A stretch of DNA of 64,000 nt from Chryseosolibacter histidinae (GTDB taxonomy: Bacteria > Bacteroidota > Bacteroidia > Cytophagales > Cyclobacteriaceae), in contig NZ_JAHESF010000021.1 in assembly GCF_018598225.1 (NCBI RefSeq), forward strand, positions 56,185-120,184, read 5' to 3'. A program made the position numbers and the translations under genes. Positions 1-8,653 of the stretch are shown here, in pieces. Each line of letters begins with the position of its first letter. Position 1 is the first letter of the stretch. A model generated the notes under the pieces. The model did no database searches, was not told where the DNA came from, and worked only from the letters and a program-made list of their open reading frames with translations.

Positions 1-304
1 ACATGTGTGCTGTGAAAGCCCCGATGGCAAAAGGCATCAGCCACAACACTGCTGCATTTTTAAGGGCTGGAAAGAATATTCCCGCAAGGAGCGCCAGCAC
101 ACCGATAGTTTCTGCAACACCGATGGCTATGGTCCAGGATTCATTAAAGCCCATTGCCATCATGCCGTTCATCATGCCCGGAACTTTCAGGATCTTGTAA
201 AGGGCTGCATATCCGAAAATGTAGGTGAACACTGCAAAGGCACTCCAATGCAGTATGGTGGCGAATGTAGTGGCCTTCAAGGCATGCAAAATATTTGTGG
301 TCAT
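1..304 (-). CDS. DoxX-family membrane protein, 3' part cut by window edge
   Basis: Reading the minus strand from the ATG at 302-304 gives 101 residues with no stop before the window edge, so the C-terminus is missing. The translation starts MTTNILHALKATTF and contains three hydrophobic stretches (about residues 12-40, 55-75 and 83-101), matching the first three of the usual four helices of DoxX/DoxX-like proteins; GYAALYKILKVPGM fits the family's first loop. DoxX-like proteins are small inner-membrane proteins of poorly defined, often redox- or thiol-stress-related role. The gene is divergent from an HxlR regulator across about 100 bp that contain a perfect inverted repeat, so it is the likely target of that regulator (inference). 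Confidence 0.75.
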   Translation of the reverse strand, partial: MTTNILHALKATTFATILHWSAFAVFTYIFGYAALYKILKVPGMMNGMMAMGFNESWTIAIGVAETIGVLALLAGIFFPALKNAAVLWLMPFAIGAFTAHM

Positions 305-379
305 GTTGTGATTATTTGACTTTGAATTTTTGTTCCAAAACTACGGGCCTATACTTTTACAAAACAGATAGGGCAAGTG

Positions 380-396
380 TTGTTAGCCACTAACAA
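380..396. promoter_or_regulatory. Perfect inverted repeat, candidate HxlR operator
   Basis: TTGTTAG, three bases (cca), then CTAACAA: a perfect 7-bp dyad ending 11 bp before the hxlR-type gene and lying between the divergent DoxX and HxlR genes. Winged-helix regulators of this family bind short dyads in such divergent regions and usually repress their neighbour. The operator role is inferred from position only. Confidence 0.5.
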
Positions 397-407
397 AAAT
401 GTAAGTC

Positions 408-776
408 ATGCGAAAACACAATTCTACCAACGCGTTGAATGAACAAGCCATCCTGGACCAATGTGGTATGGCTTATACCTTGTCACTGATCGGTGGAAGA
501 TGGAAGCCCAGCATCTTGTGGGCATTGATCAGGAATGATAAAGTGAGGTATAGTCATTTTAAAAAAGTGATCCCCGAGATCTCAGACCGCATCCTGGCGT
601 TGCATCTGCGCGAGCTGGAAGCGGACAAGCTCATTCGCCGTGTGGTGTATGCCGAGGTGCCACCGCGTGTGGAGTATGAGCTTACTGATCTCGGCAGGTC
701 CATGGAGGTTATGCTCGAACAGATGACAACATGGGGAGCGTTCCATAAGGAGGCTGTGAAAGGATCAGCAACCTGA
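408..776 (+). CDS. HxlR-family winged-helix transcriptional regulator
   Basis: 122 residues, the normal size for the family. The core MAYTLSLIGGRWKPSILWAL (residues 21-40) is the HxlR signature helix, followed by the recognition region around DRILALHLRELEADKLI and the wing VPPRVEYELTDLG. A single Cys at residue 19 just before the signature helix sits where redox- or aldehyde-sensing members carry their reactive cysteine; whether it senses anything here is unknown. Divergently transcribed from the DoxX-family gene with a perfect dyad between them, the usual arrangement for a small-effector sensor controlling its neighbour and itself. Confidence 0.9.
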   Translation: MRKHNSTNALNEQAILDQCGMAYTLSLIGGRWKPSILWALIRNDKVRYSHFKKVIPEISDRILALHLRELEADKLIRRVVYAEVPPRVEYELTDLGRSMEVMLEQMTTWGAFHKEAVKGSAT

Positions 777-839
777 TCGTTCTTGCTATGTCATTGCAAA
801 TGACTGGTTTTAGATGCATCTTTAACGAAAGTCCTTCCC

Positions 840-1439
840 ATGCGCAAGATCGGTGTGCTCATTCTTTTGTATTGTGGTTTAGTTTCAATTTCCGCTGCTC
901 AGAACAACGCCATTAAAACAGACCTGATCAGGCCGTTGCGCGGTCAGTATTCTTTGGCCTATGAAAGAAAGCTGGGCTCATTCCTTTCTGTGCAGCTGGG
1001 TGTTGAGGCAGGCGATTATGCCACCACTTCCCTCAACGGTTCTACAGATTACAGACTCTCAGGCTTTGGTATTATCCCCGAAGTAAGATGGTATCCGTTC
1101 AATAAGCGGCGCGGCGCACCACTTGGTTTTTTTACGGGCGTAGCTTTCCGTTATGCTTCTTTTAAGGAAGAATATTATCCTGATCCCTTTTCCAGAACAT
1201 TCAAGGACACCAACGAGGGCAACGTGTTCAATTACGGTATCGATGCAGGTTATAAATTCAAAGCGAGGCGCATCGCCATTGAAATTCTTGGTGGACTGGG
1301 TGGTGGCACGCTGAGCAATTTCGATGCGTTCAAAAGTGCCAGAATTCCCTATTCACATCTCCACGAAGATGAAAAGCATTTTTATAGGATAGAGCTTTCT
1401 TTTGGTTATCTGTTCCCGTCTTTCAAAAGTACGCTTTAG
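840..1439 (+). CDS. Outer-membrane beta-barrel protein, DUF3575-like
   Basis: 199 residues with a signal peptide (MRKIGVLILLYCGLVSISAA, cleavage before Q21). The rest alternates polar and aromatic residues like an eight-stranded outer-membrane barrel; the N-terminal strands NAIKTDLIRPLRGQYSLAYE and the interior IIPEVRWYPF are typical of DUF3575/outer-membrane beta-barrel families of Bacteroidota. The protein ends in an aromatic strand (ELSFGYLFPSFK). Function unknown. It starts 63 bp after the HxlR-type regulator on the same strand, but nothing shows that they are co-regulated. Confidence 0.7.
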   Translation: MRKIGVLILLYCGLVSISAAQNNAIKTDLIRPLRGQYSLAYERKLGSFLSVQLGVEAGDYATTSLNGSTDYRLSGFGIIPEVRWYPFNKRRGAPLGFFTGVAFRYASFKEEYYPDPFSRTFKDTNEGNVFNYGIDAGYKFKARRIAIEILGGLGGGTLSNFDAFKSARIPYSHLHEDEKHFYRIELSFGYLFPSFKSTL

Positions 1440-1586
1440 GCTTCAGTAGAAGAGCCGATGTACAACTCCGGACAGCCGTATGTACGCATATGAATAGCGC
1501 CCCCGGAAAGAACCCGGATCTGATCTAAAATGATGTGTTTTAAAAACTGGCCGGCAGTTTGCAAAGCCTGATCAAAACAATTTGCG

Positions 1587-1787
1587 ATGCGTACGTTCCT
1601 GACAATTATTCTCTGGTGTCTGTTGTTTGTGATCTGCTGGCCCCTGGCATTAGCGGCACTCTTCCTGTTCCCGCTCATCTGGCTGATCCTTCTCCCATTC
1701 CGGATCGTTGGGCTCACCATCGGACTGGTGTTCAAAGTGATCGGCGCCATTCTTTTGTTCCCGTTCCGGATGATCAAAGCAGTTTAA
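1587..1787 (+). CDS. Small hydrophobic membrane protein (66 aa)
   Basis: 66 residues, almost wholly hydrophobic: a first helix at about residues 3-30 and a second at about 36-60, with a Pro at each turn (LFPLIWLILLPF) and a basic C-terminal RMIKAV. I accept it as a gene because the frame is clean, the hydrophobic pattern is sustained and it ends exactly where a convergent hairpin element begins. No family is recognised with certainty and no function can be assigned. Confidence 0.6.
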   Translation: MRTFLTIILWCLLFVICWPLALAALFLFPLIWLILLPFRIVGLTIGLVFKVIGAILLFPFRMIKAV

Positions 1788-1935
1788 GAGTCCACGGTCC
1801 ACAGTCGACGGACCACAGCCGAGTGTGCGTTGCATTTTTGCCTATTACTTTTAGATAGCCAGCGGGATACGAAGTACGATTCCTTAATGTCACGCTTGCT
1901 CTGCCGTGGACTGTGGACTGTCGACCGTGGACTCT
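1787..1935. repeat. Class A word-repeat hairpin between convergent stop codons
   Basis: The left arm begins at the last base of the TAA stop of the 66-residue gene (AGAGTCCACGGT, 1787-1798) and the right arm ends one base before the stop codon of the convergent helicase gene (ACCGTGGACTCT, 1924-1935). These 12 bp pair perfectly; inside them both arms repeat the word GTCCACGG / CCGTGGAC with variations. The loop is about 85 bases. Similar elements lie at 8482-8650 and 60514-60640, with single arms at 18527-18558 and 30922-30957. A bidirectional terminator is the simplest reading. Confidence 0.8.
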
Positions 1936-3282
1936 CTATCCAATTCCTGTTTTCCCCGCAAAATGTTCCACCGCTTCATCCACGATCATGTCTCTGGCGG
2001 TGAGCATGGTCTTCAGTGTAATGCCATCGAGTGTTTTGCACCGGCTCAGGGCTACGTAGAGTTGCCCGTGCGCAAAGGCTCCTTTCCCCATGTCGATAAT
2101 GATCCTGTCAAAGGTGAGGCCCTGGCTTTTGTGAATGGTGATGGCCCAGGCGAGCTTGATGGGATATTGTGTGTACGTGCCCTGGATCTCGAACGTGATG
2201 CTGTTCGAAGATTTGTCCCAGGTGTATGTTTTGTTATCCCAGATTGTTGGTTCCACTTTGTGCGATGAGCCATCGGCAAACTTTACCATGATGGCGCGGT
2301 CTGTCAGCTGTACGATTTTGCCGATGCTTCCATTCACCCATCGGCCATGCGGATCGTTCCGGACCATCATCACCTGCGCTCCCTCCTTGAGCTTCAACAA
2401 TGGCGGCGCGGGATACAGGTGCTCGTGAAAGGTGCCGTCTACTTCAGCCTTGTAAGTAAACGATGCATGAGGAAGCTCCATCAGCTTTTTCAGGTTCACT
2501 GCGTCTGCGATGGCGTTGACGGATGAAAGTGTAACAGCGAAGTCGCCGGTTGAAGACTCATCCGGGTCATAACGTTTGTTCAGCTCACAGAGGTCGTCGT
2601 GTGTGGCGATGCCCATGCGTACGCGGTTGAGCAGGTAAATAAAGTCTTCGTCGTGCTGGCGGTAGATCTTTTTGAGCTCGATGATCTTCGGATGACAGGC
2701 CCTGAACGCATCGGAGCTGAAAAAGTAAGGATTGTAGTACGGGTCGTCCTCGGCATACATGCTGTTCTCGCGGGTTGTGACCACCGGAGGAAGCTGAAAT
2801 ATGTCGCCGATGAGGACCAGTTGTTTGCCGCCGAAGGGAATATCGTTACGCATGTTCAGCCGCAGCGATTGATCGATGGCATCCATCAGGTCGGCGCGCA
2901 CCATGGAAACTTCATCGATGATGAGCACATCCATCTTGTGCACGATATTCAGCCGCGGGTGACCTTTTCCCCAAGCGCGGATCTCGGGATCGTTCTTCAC
3001 CAACGCGCGTAACGGGAAACCGAAGAACGAGTGGATCGTGTTGCCACCCACCTGCAAGGCAGCGAGTCCGGTAGGTGCTAATACGACGTATTTTTTAAGC
3101 GTGTTCTTGCGGAAATAATTCAGGAGGCTCGACTTACCTGTGCCGGCGCGGCCTGTAAGGAACAGCGTTTCGTGTGTATGCTCCATCAGGTGCCAGGCAG
3201 CCGCCAGGTCCTCGTCCAGTTGAAATCCCGGAGGAACGACGATGGAATCACGGTCTCGATGATCTTCCCCGGGTTTAATCAT
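1936..3282 (-). CDS. PIF1/RecD-like ATP-dependent DNA helicase
   Basis: 448 residues from the ATG at 3280-3282 (a TTG two codons upstream is less likely). Superfamily 1B helicase motifs in order: Walker A GRAGTGKSS (residues 44-52), Walker B VLIIDEVSM, a motif III-like LVLIGDIFQLPPV, and near the C-terminus AITIHKSQGLTFDRI (motif V) and YVALSRCKTLDGI (motif VI). PIF1-like enzymes unwind DNA 5' to 3', resolve G-quadruplexes and help stalled forks. The protein is the core helicase with little extra sequence. The stop codon abuts a long hairpin shared with the convergent 66-residue gene. Confidence 0.88.
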   Translation of the reverse strand: MIKPGEDHRDRDSIVVPPGFQLDEDLAAAWHLMEHTHETLFLTGRAGTGKSSLLNYFRKNTLKKYVVLAPTGLAALQVGGNTIHSFFGFPLRALVKNDPEIRAWGKGHPRLNIVHKMDVLIIDEVSMVRADLMDAIDQSLRLNMRNDIPFGGKQLVLIGDIFQLPPVVTTRENSMYAEDDPYYNPYFFSSDAFRACHPKIIELKKIYRQHDEDFIYLLNRVRMGIATHDDLCELNKRYDPDESSTGDFAVTLSSVNAIADAVNLKKLMELPHASFTYKAEVDGTFHEHLYPAPPLLKLKEGAQVMMVRNDPHGRWVNGSIGKIVQLTDRAIMVKFADGSSHKVEPTIWDNKTYTWDKSSNSITFEIQGTYTQYPIKLAWAITIHKSQGLTFDRIIIDMGKGAFAHGQLYVALSRCKTLDGITLKTMLTARDMIVDEAVEHFAGKTGIG

Positions 3283-3327
3283 GAACAACGATAGCTAAAA
3301 AAAACCGAGGGAAAAAACAGATCGTGT

Positions 3328-3415
3328 CAAGCTTCCAGTTTTTAGCTGCAAGCTGCGAGAGGGCTACCTCCTCGAAGCTCGTGGCTCATAGCTCAAAGCT
3401 TCGAGCTGCGCGATC
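3328..3415. repeat. Word-repeat hairpin overlapping the 3' end of the oxidoreductase gene
   Basis: Variants of AGCTTCGAGCT / AGCTGCAAGCTGCGAG occur in two opposing arms, left at about 3328-3360 and right at about 3372-3415. The right arm lies inside the last codons of the minus-strand oxidoreductase, whose C-terminal residues (ALSYEPRASRR) are encoded by the repeat words. Same architecture as the other word-repeat hairpins in this window, with its own word. Confidence 0.55.
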
Positions 3416-4401
3416 TCCGCTAGCAGCTCGTATGATCTCACGCGGTCTTCAAAAGTATCAGCAAACGTGGCCACAACAATTTCATCCACCTCGTACGATT
3501 GTGCCAGCGCGAATAATTTTTCTTTCACTTCGTCGGGCGTCCCCACGATCATCCTGTTCCGGTTGAACAGCACGTGCCTCCATTCTTCCGGTGTGTACAC
3601 ATAATCTTTCACCGACTCATACGAGGGCGCTTCATCCACTTTACCTTTCGAGATGCTCAGGAGGCGGTAGTCCATCACGGCCTGCATACGCGCAGCTTTC
3701 TCTTCGGTATCGCCGCAGAATACAAAAATACCGACGCTGGCCTCAGGTTGCTGAAGCTCTTCCGAAGGCGTGAACAGCTTCCGGTAGGCATCGATGGCTT
3801 CGGGGCCTCCGGTGGGGTTGATGAAGGTGGCAAATGACAGGGCCATGCCGAACCGTGCTGCGAGGTAGGCGCTCTCACCGCTGGAAGTTAGCATCCACAG
3901 CGCGGGCTTGGTGCTGATGCGCGGAATGGCTTTTACTTTTTCATGCACAGTGCCGGGCGTGGAATCATCTGAGAAATACGCCTTGAGCGCCATGATCTGC
4001 TGCATGTATTCTTTCGGGTCGAAGGTGTTGGAAGGGTTGAGCAGTGAAGCGGTAAGCCTGTCGCCACCGGGAGCGCGGCCAACACCCAGGTCGATACGCC
4101 CGGGGAAAAGCGCCTCCAGCAAACGGAAGTTCTCTGCAACCTTGAGCGCGCTGTGGTTGGGCAGCATGATGCCACCTGAACCGAGGCGGATGTGGCGGGT
4201 CTCGCTGCCAAGCCGGGCCAGCAGTACTTCGGGTGCGGCTCCCGCCAGGGTTGCAATGTTGTGATGTTCCGAGAGCCAGTATCGTTTGTATCCGAGCTCT
4301 TCGGCTATTTTTACCAGTTGAATCGATTCCTGCAAGGCCTCCACGGCATTGCTTCCCCTGCGAATGGGGGTCTGATCCAGAACGCTAAGTCTGAGTTTCA
4401 T
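3364..4401 (-). CDS. LLM-class flavin-dependent oxidoreductase
   Basis: 345 residues, a TIM-barrel luciferase-like monooxygenase of the MsnO8/YhbW subgroup. Family marks: LSVLDQTPIRRG at the N-terminus, GYKRYWLSEHHN (strand 2 with the conserved EHHN), RLGSGGIMLPNHSALKVAE for the flavin loop, and PGRIDLGVGRAPGGD. The late GTPDEVKEKL is also typical. Such enzymes use FMNH2 supplied by a partner reductase, or bind F420 in other phyla; the substrate cannot be told from sequence. The last roughly 12 residues are encoded by an intergenic repeat arm and look like an accidental tail. Divergent from the FUSC gene across 73 bp. Confidence 0.88.
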   Translation of the reverse strand: MKLRLSVLDQTPIRRGSNAVEALQESIQLVKIAEELGYKRYWLSEHHNIATLAGAAPEVLLARLGSETRHIRLGSGGIMLPNHSALKVAENFRLLEALFPGRIDLGVGRAPGGDRLTASLLNPSNTFDPKEYMQQIMALKAYFSDDSTPGTVHEKVKAIPRISTKPALWMLTSSGESAYLAARFGMALSFATFINPTGGPEAIDAYRKLFTPSEELQQPEASVGIFVFCGDTEEKAARMQAVMDYRLLSISKGKVDEAPSYESVKDYVYTPEEWRHVLFNRNRMIVGTPDEVKEKLFALAQSYEVDEIVVATFADTFEDRVRSYELLAEIAQLEALSYEPRASRR

Positions 4402-4474
4402 AAAAAAAGTTGGGCGCTAAACCTTCACTCAACAAATCCTGGAGACAGGAAGTGCCACACGGTTCGATTTTTTT

Positions 4475-6667
4475 ATGGATAGGCCGTTATTTTCCGTGTT
4501 GGAAAACAATTCTCTCGTATTTTTATCCGGCATGACAGGAGGCAAAGATTACCTGCGCGAGGTTCAGAAATTCACCACCAGCCAGCACTGGAACTCCGGA
4601 GCACGGATCACGGCGGGTGTTATGCTGCCCCTGCTTGTGCTGGTGAAGACGGATTATCTTTCACAGGGCATTCCTTTTCTCTGGGGCGCGCTGTTTGTAA
4701 GTCTCACCGACACACCCGGCCCCATCCATCACCGGCGCAACGGGATGATGGCCGCCATCGTGCTCAACGCCGTGGTGGTCATGCTCACCGGTTTCACCCG
4801 CGACCACCAAGTGCTGCTTGTATCCCAGATCATGGTAGCGGGATTTTTACTTTCCATGACAGGCATCTACGGCTCAAGAGCGAGCGCGGTGGGCTCACTG
4901 GCACTGGTGATCATGCTGCTCAACCTGCTGACGATACGCGCAGAACACAATTCGCTGCGCGACAGCGTGCTCATCGCTGCCGGAGGAACATGGTATATGG
5001 TACTCAGCCTGCTGCTCTACAGGCTCAGGCCTTACCGTCTTGTGGAGCAGGGCCTTGGAGAAAACCTGATCGCCATCGCCGATTACGTACGTGCCCGTGC
5101 ATCTTTTTATAAAGACAACGCAGACCTTCCTGAATGTTATAACCGGGTGATGGATGAGCAGCGCGCTGTCAAGAGCATCCAGGACCAGATCCAGGAGCTG
5201 CTTTTCAAGACGCGGAAGTTCGTGGCCGACGCAAGCCCCAAGAGCCGGAGCATGATGATGATCTACCTCGATTCGCTGGACCTGTTCGAGCAAACGATGT
5301 ACGCCTACCAGGACTACGGACTGCTTCACAAGGCACTCGGCAGAACCAACCTGCTCACCGGTTTTTACGGCCTGATCCTGCAGCTTGCCGCCGGACTGGA
5401 GTATATCGGCATCTCTGTTCAGCGCGGCGTTGCTGTGAAGAAAGACCTTGACCTCAATGTGCGCATCGATAAGCTCGGGCAGCTGATCAGGCATCACCAG
5501 GAGCAGGCGACAGACCCGGAAATGATCACTGGTTTGCAGGCGCTCGAAAAAACGCTTGACAACATCCGTAACATCGCCAACCGTATGAACAAGCTTGTGT
5601 TGTATACACGGCTGGAGGTGGCGGATAGTGAATTGCCTCCCGATGTGGCGCAGCAGGTGAGCAACGTGGCAGTATCGCAGCCGTTGAGCACGCGGTTGTT
5701 CCTGGAAAATCTTACACTGCAATCCAACACGTTCAGGCACGCCCTCCGGATCACCATTGCCATGCTCTTTGCGTATGGTGTTGCCGTGCTCTTTTCGCTT
5801 TCACATACTTACTGGGTGCTGCTGACCATCGTCACCATCATGAAGCCCGTGTACTCGGTTACACGGCGAAGGAACATCCAGCGCTTGTCGGGCACGTTCA
5901 CAGGTGTGGTGCTGGTGTCAGTGATCCTTTACTTCGTCTCCAACAACACGGTGCTGCTGGTCACGCTTGTTTTGTGCATGCTCATCGGCTACAGCCTGCT
6001 GCGGGTGAACTACTTTGCCTTCGTGGTGTTCCTCACCATCTTTGTGATCATCACGTTCCACTTTCTCGATCCGCTGGAGTTCAAGACCCTCATTATGGAG
6101 CGCCTCGTGGATACGGTGATCGGTTCGGTGATCGCGGCACTGGCCGCCCGGTTCATTTTTCCGGCGTGGGGAAGCAACGAGATCCGGGCGTCTATGTCCC
6201 GGATGCTCGCGGCCAATCGGGCATATTTTATCAAGGCGTGGGAGGCGCTCAAGGCGGGCAATACAGAAACTGCGGTGTATGAGTCGGCCCGGAAAGATGC
6301 CGTGGTGGCACTGACCAACCTCTCGGAAGTTTTTCAGCATACGCTGGCGGAACCTCAGCAGACCAGTGAATCGGCAGCGTTCCATCAGTTTGTGATCGCC
6401 AATCACCTGCTCACCAGTCACATCGCGGCGTTGTCAACCGACAGGAATGTACGCATTCAGGCAGACCCTGCCGATTTAGAGGCGGTGCAGCAAGCAACGG
6501 TATGGCAACTGGAACACGCCGAAGATCATCTGCACAACGCATCCATCGGCATAGCCTCATCGAATGAGCCTCAGGTACGCCTGCCCCACCAGACCCTGAA
6601 CCAGCTGTCCATGATCTACACGCTGTCGCGCGATGTGAGGAGGATCTGTTTGAAGTTTAAAGTTTGA
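4475..6667 (+). CDS. FUSC-family inner-membrane protein (YccS/YhfK-like)
   Basis: 730 residues with two hydrophobic blocks separated by a long helical cytoplasmic region, as in the aromatic-acid exporter/fusaric-acid-resistance superfamily. The first block spans about residues 45-185, the cytoplasmic part about 190-410 and the second block about 425-560 (ALRITIAMLFAYGVAVLF, THYWVLLT-type segment, TFTGVVLVSVILYFV). An alternative start at 4532 (MTGGKDYLREVQKF) is plausible because the first 19 residues are not clearly conserved. The last residues, LKFKV, are encoded by the first words of the adjoining repeat. Substrate unknown. Confidence 0.85.
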   Translation: MDRPLFSVLENNSLVFLSGMTGGKDYLREVQKFTTSQHWNSGARITAGVMLPLLVLVKTDYLSQGIPFLWGALFVSLTDTPGPIHHRRNGMMAAIVLNAVVVMLTGFTRDHQVLLVSQIMVAGFLLSMTGIYGSRASAVGSLALVIMLLNLLTIRAEHNSLRDSVLIAAGGTWYMVLSLLLYRLRPYRLVEQGLGENLIAIADYVRARASFYKDNADLPECYNRVMDEQRAVKSIQDQIQELLFKTRKFVADASPKSRSMMMIYLDSLDLFEQTMYAYQDYGLLHKALGRTNLLTGFYGLILQLAAGLEYIGISVQRGVAVKKDLDLNVRIDKLGQLIRHHQEQATDPEMITGLQALEKTLDNIRNIANRMNKLVLYTRLEVADSELPPDVAQQVSNVAVSQPLSTRLFLENLTLQSNTFRHALRITIAMLFAYGVAVLFSLSHTYWVLLTIVTIMKPVYSVTRRRNIQRLSGTFTGVVLVSVILYFVSNNTVLLVTLVLCMLIGYSLLRVNYFAFVVFLTIFVIITFHFLDPLEFKTLIMERLVDTVIGSVIAALAARFIFPAWGSNEIRASMSRMLAANRAYFIKAWEALKAGNTETAVYESARKDAVVALTNLSEVFQHTLAEPQQTSESAAFHQFVIANHLLTSHIAALSTDRNVRIQADPADLEAVQQATVWQLEHAEDHLHNASIGIASSNEPQVRLPHQTLNQLSMIYTLSRDVRRICLKFKV

Positions 6668-6853
6668 AGTTTCAAGTTACAGGTTACAGGTTTAAGGTTT
6701 CAAGTTGCCGGTTGCCAGTTGCCGGTTTTGGGAGGGGTCTATCATCACCGTGTCCCTGCTGATCAAATGTTGAGTCATGGGACGCTCCACAACTTTAAAC
6801 TTTAAACTTCAAACTTGAAACCAACTCCCCCCGGTAACTGGCATCCGGTAACC
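6649..6853. repeat. Class B word-repeat hairpin
   Basis: The left arm is made of the words TTTGAAGTTTCAAG, AGGTTACAGG and GTTGCCGGTTGCCAG; the right arm carries their complements (ACTTTAAACTTCAAACTTG, GGTAACTGGCATCCGGTAACC). The arms are separated by a loop of about 60 bases. It starts inside the final codons of the FUSC gene and ends about 40 bases before the next gene. Related elements are at 7110-7265, 37688-37836, 38588-38731 and 40430-40575. Confidence 0.75.
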
Positions 6854-6891
6854 ATTCAAGTTTTTTAAACCTGAAAAGCTTAACTTCGTAC

Positions 6892-7107
6892 ATGAGTCAA
6901 GCATTTGTAAGAGAAGGTGATGATCAATGGCTGAATGAGGTTCAGCCGACGGTTCCTGCGTTGATCCATTTTCTTACCCGTGAGAATAATGGTATCCGTG
7001 TGTATGAGCAAAAAAGTTTCACTGACGACAAAGGGCGCGTAGTGCATGTTATGAGCAACGGCCTGTCGTACGCCAAGAATGACAAAGGGGAGTGGGAGGT
7101 TCGGTAG
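6892..7107 (+). CDS. Small conserved-looking hypothetical protein (71 aa)
   Basis: 71 residues, soluble, no signal peptide: MSQAFVREGDDQWLNEVQP, then PALIHFLTRENNGIRVYEQ and a C-terminal NGLSYAKNDKGEWEVR. The composition and clean frame, set between two class B hairpins, support a genuine gene; I recall similar short proteins in Cytophagales genomes but cannot name a family. No function assigned. Confidence 0.65.
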   Translation: MSQAFVREGDDQWLNEVQPTVPALIHFLTRENNGIRVYEQKSFTDDKGRVVHVMSNGLSYAKNDKGEWEVR

Positions 7108-7109
7108 TG

Positions 7110-7265
7110 GTTTAAAGTTAGAAGTTAGAAGTTTAAGGTTGCAAGTTGCCAGTTACCGGTTGCCGGTTTCGTGAGGTGTATCATTTATAGTGCCCCACAT
7201 TTTGGGGCGTACAACTTGAAACTTGAAACTTGAAACTAACTCCCCCGAACTGGCCAGCCGGCAAC
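7110..7265. repeat. Class B word-repeat hairpin at a convergent junction
   Basis: It begins directly after the TAG stop of the 71-residue gene with TTTAAAGTTAGAAGTTAGAAG, passes through GTTGCAAGTTGCCAG, a loop of about 40 bases with its own small GC hairpin (GCCCCACATTTTGGGGC), and returns with ACAACTTGAAACTTGAAACTTG. The convergent response-regulator gene ends 50 bases beyond. Confidence 0.72.
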
Positions 7266-7315
7266 TATCCACACTGAGAATCGACAGAAGAATATTTATT
7301 AATCGATGTCGACTC

Positions 7316-7723
7316 TTAGTTCATAGGATACGAGAACTCCATCCCTATCAGCTTCCTGATCTCTTCTTTTGAAAGCGGCTTGTTGAAATAATACTTGATG
7401 CCGAGCTCGCGTGCTTTGGCCAGGTCACCGGGGTCCAGCGATGAGGTGAGGATCACGATGGTGATCAGGTGCTTGTCAGGAATATCGAGGCTGGCGAAGG
7501 CTTCGATGAATTCGTAGCCGTTCATCACGGGCATGTCTATGTCCAGGAAAATGATGTCAGGCTTCTGCACTTTTCCTTCCTTGTAAAGCTTGAGGATCTT
7601 GAGCGCCTGTTCGCCGTTTGACGCAAAATGGATCTCGTTCGCCAATCCCAGGGAAGTGATCGTTTTTTCGCTTAAGAAATTGAAGATCTTATCGTCATCC
7701 ACCAACATTATATTCTTTTTCAT
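7316..7723 (-). CDS. Single-domain response regulator (CheY-like)
   Basis: 135 residues consisting only of a receiver domain: acidic pocket D9-D11 (MLVDDDK), phospho-acceptor D61 in FLDIDMPVMNGYEF, conserved Thr/Ser in VILTSS and the Lys in YYFNKPLS. There is no output domain, so it must act by protein contact or pass phosphate on. A close paralogue lies at 52504-52911. No histidine kinase gene is nearby in either case. Divergent from the DUF2911 gene across about 207 bp. Confidence 0.92.
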   Translation of the reverse strand: MKKNIMLVDDDKIFNFLSEKTITSLGLANEIHFASNGEQALKILKLYKEGKVQKPDIIFLDIDMPVMNGYEFIEAFASLDIPDKHLITIVILTSSLDPGDLAKARELGIKYYFNKPLSKEEIRKLIGMEFSYPMN

Positions 7724-7930
7724 AGCTGCCTCCTGTTAATTCGGTTAAAGGAACATAAATCTCCAAAAAAAAGAAAATATATAGGGCCATGACAAAGAAA
7801 ATTAATCGACTAAATAGTGTGCAGTTTTTGCCCCACGAACCGGCCATAATTAGTCGCTTAAATCGACGCCTGGAAGAATACCACGTGTCTTCTTTTTCTT
7901 ACCTTTAACTACCTAAAGTTAAAAATCGTC

Positions 7931-8482
7931 ATGAAAGGAAGGAAAATATTGATCGGCATTCTTGCGATCGTTCTGCTGCTGGCTGCGGCCTTTTTTTACT
8001 TCAACTACCGCAACCGCACGCTGAGCCCTCCGGGAAATGAAACGCTCACATCCGGAGGAATAACCGTATCTGTTTCATACAGCAGGCCCTCCGTGCGGGG
8101 AAGGGTCATCTTCGGATCTGAGGACCAGAATGCGCTTCAGCCCTACGGCAAATACTGGAGGCTTGGCGCCAATGAAGCAACGGAAGTGACCTTCAACCGT
8201 GATATCCTGTTCAATGGCTCACCCGTAAAGGCAGGCACCTATACCATGTACGCCATTCCCGGACCCGAGAGCTTTGAGGTGGCATTGAACAGCGAAACCG
8301 ACAGATGGGGGGCAAGGGAACCCGATTACGATCTGGATGTGCTGCATACAAAAGTACCTGTTGAAAAGATCAGCGCACCTGTTGAACAATACACCATCTC
8401 GCTGGCTCCTGCTGGTGACGGCATCAACATGATCTTCGAGTGGTCAGACGTACGTTTTGTGGTGCCGCTGAAAGTGCAATAA
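7931..8482 (+). CDS. DUF2911 protein, membrane-anchored
   Basis: 183 residues. An N-terminal hydrophobic helix (about residues 5-25, ILIGILAIVLLLAAAFFYF) anchors a periplasmic domain with DUF2911 marks: GGITVSVSYSRPSVRGRVIF, PYGKYWRLGANEATEVTF, and AGTYTMYAIPG. The family is widespread in Bacteroidota, with unknown biochemical function. The stop codon TAA is directly followed by a class A hairpin arm. Confidence 0.85.
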   Translation: MKGRKILIGILAIVLLLAAAFFYFNYRNRTLSPPGNETLTSGGITVSVSYSRPSVRGRVIFGSEDQNALQPYGKYWRLGANEATEVTFNRDILFNGSPVKAGTYTMYAIPGPESFEVALNSETDRWGAREPDYDLDVLHTKVPVEKISAPVEQYTISLAPAGDGINMIFEWSDVRFVVPLKVQ

Positions 8483-8650
8483 GAGTCCACGGTCGATGGT
8501 CCACAGTCCACGGCCGTGCGGTGTTGCGTCACCGTTCTGCCTTCTGTTCCTTGCTAACTGCCCACTGCTTAGGTGCGAGGTATGATTACGACGTACGATA
8601 GATAGGGTAGCACTGCCCGTCCGTGGACCGTCGACTGTGGACCGTGGACT
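8482..8650. repeat. Class A word-repeat hairpin between convergent stop codons
   Basis: AGTCCACGGTC at 8484-8494, two bases after the TAA of the DUF2911 gene, pairs perfectly with GACCGTGGACT at 8640-8650, which ends three bases before the stop codon of the convergent RRM gene. Inner arms repeat the words GGTCCACAGTCCACGG and CCGTGGACCGTCGACTG. Loop about 100 bases. Same placement as 1787-1935 and 60514-60640. Confidence 0.8.
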
Positions 8651-8653
8651 ATT

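Noticed and set aside
4895..5740. Open frame of 281 codons on the minus strand
   Set aside because: Antisense to the FUSC gene, without domains; explained by the codon usage of the real gene.
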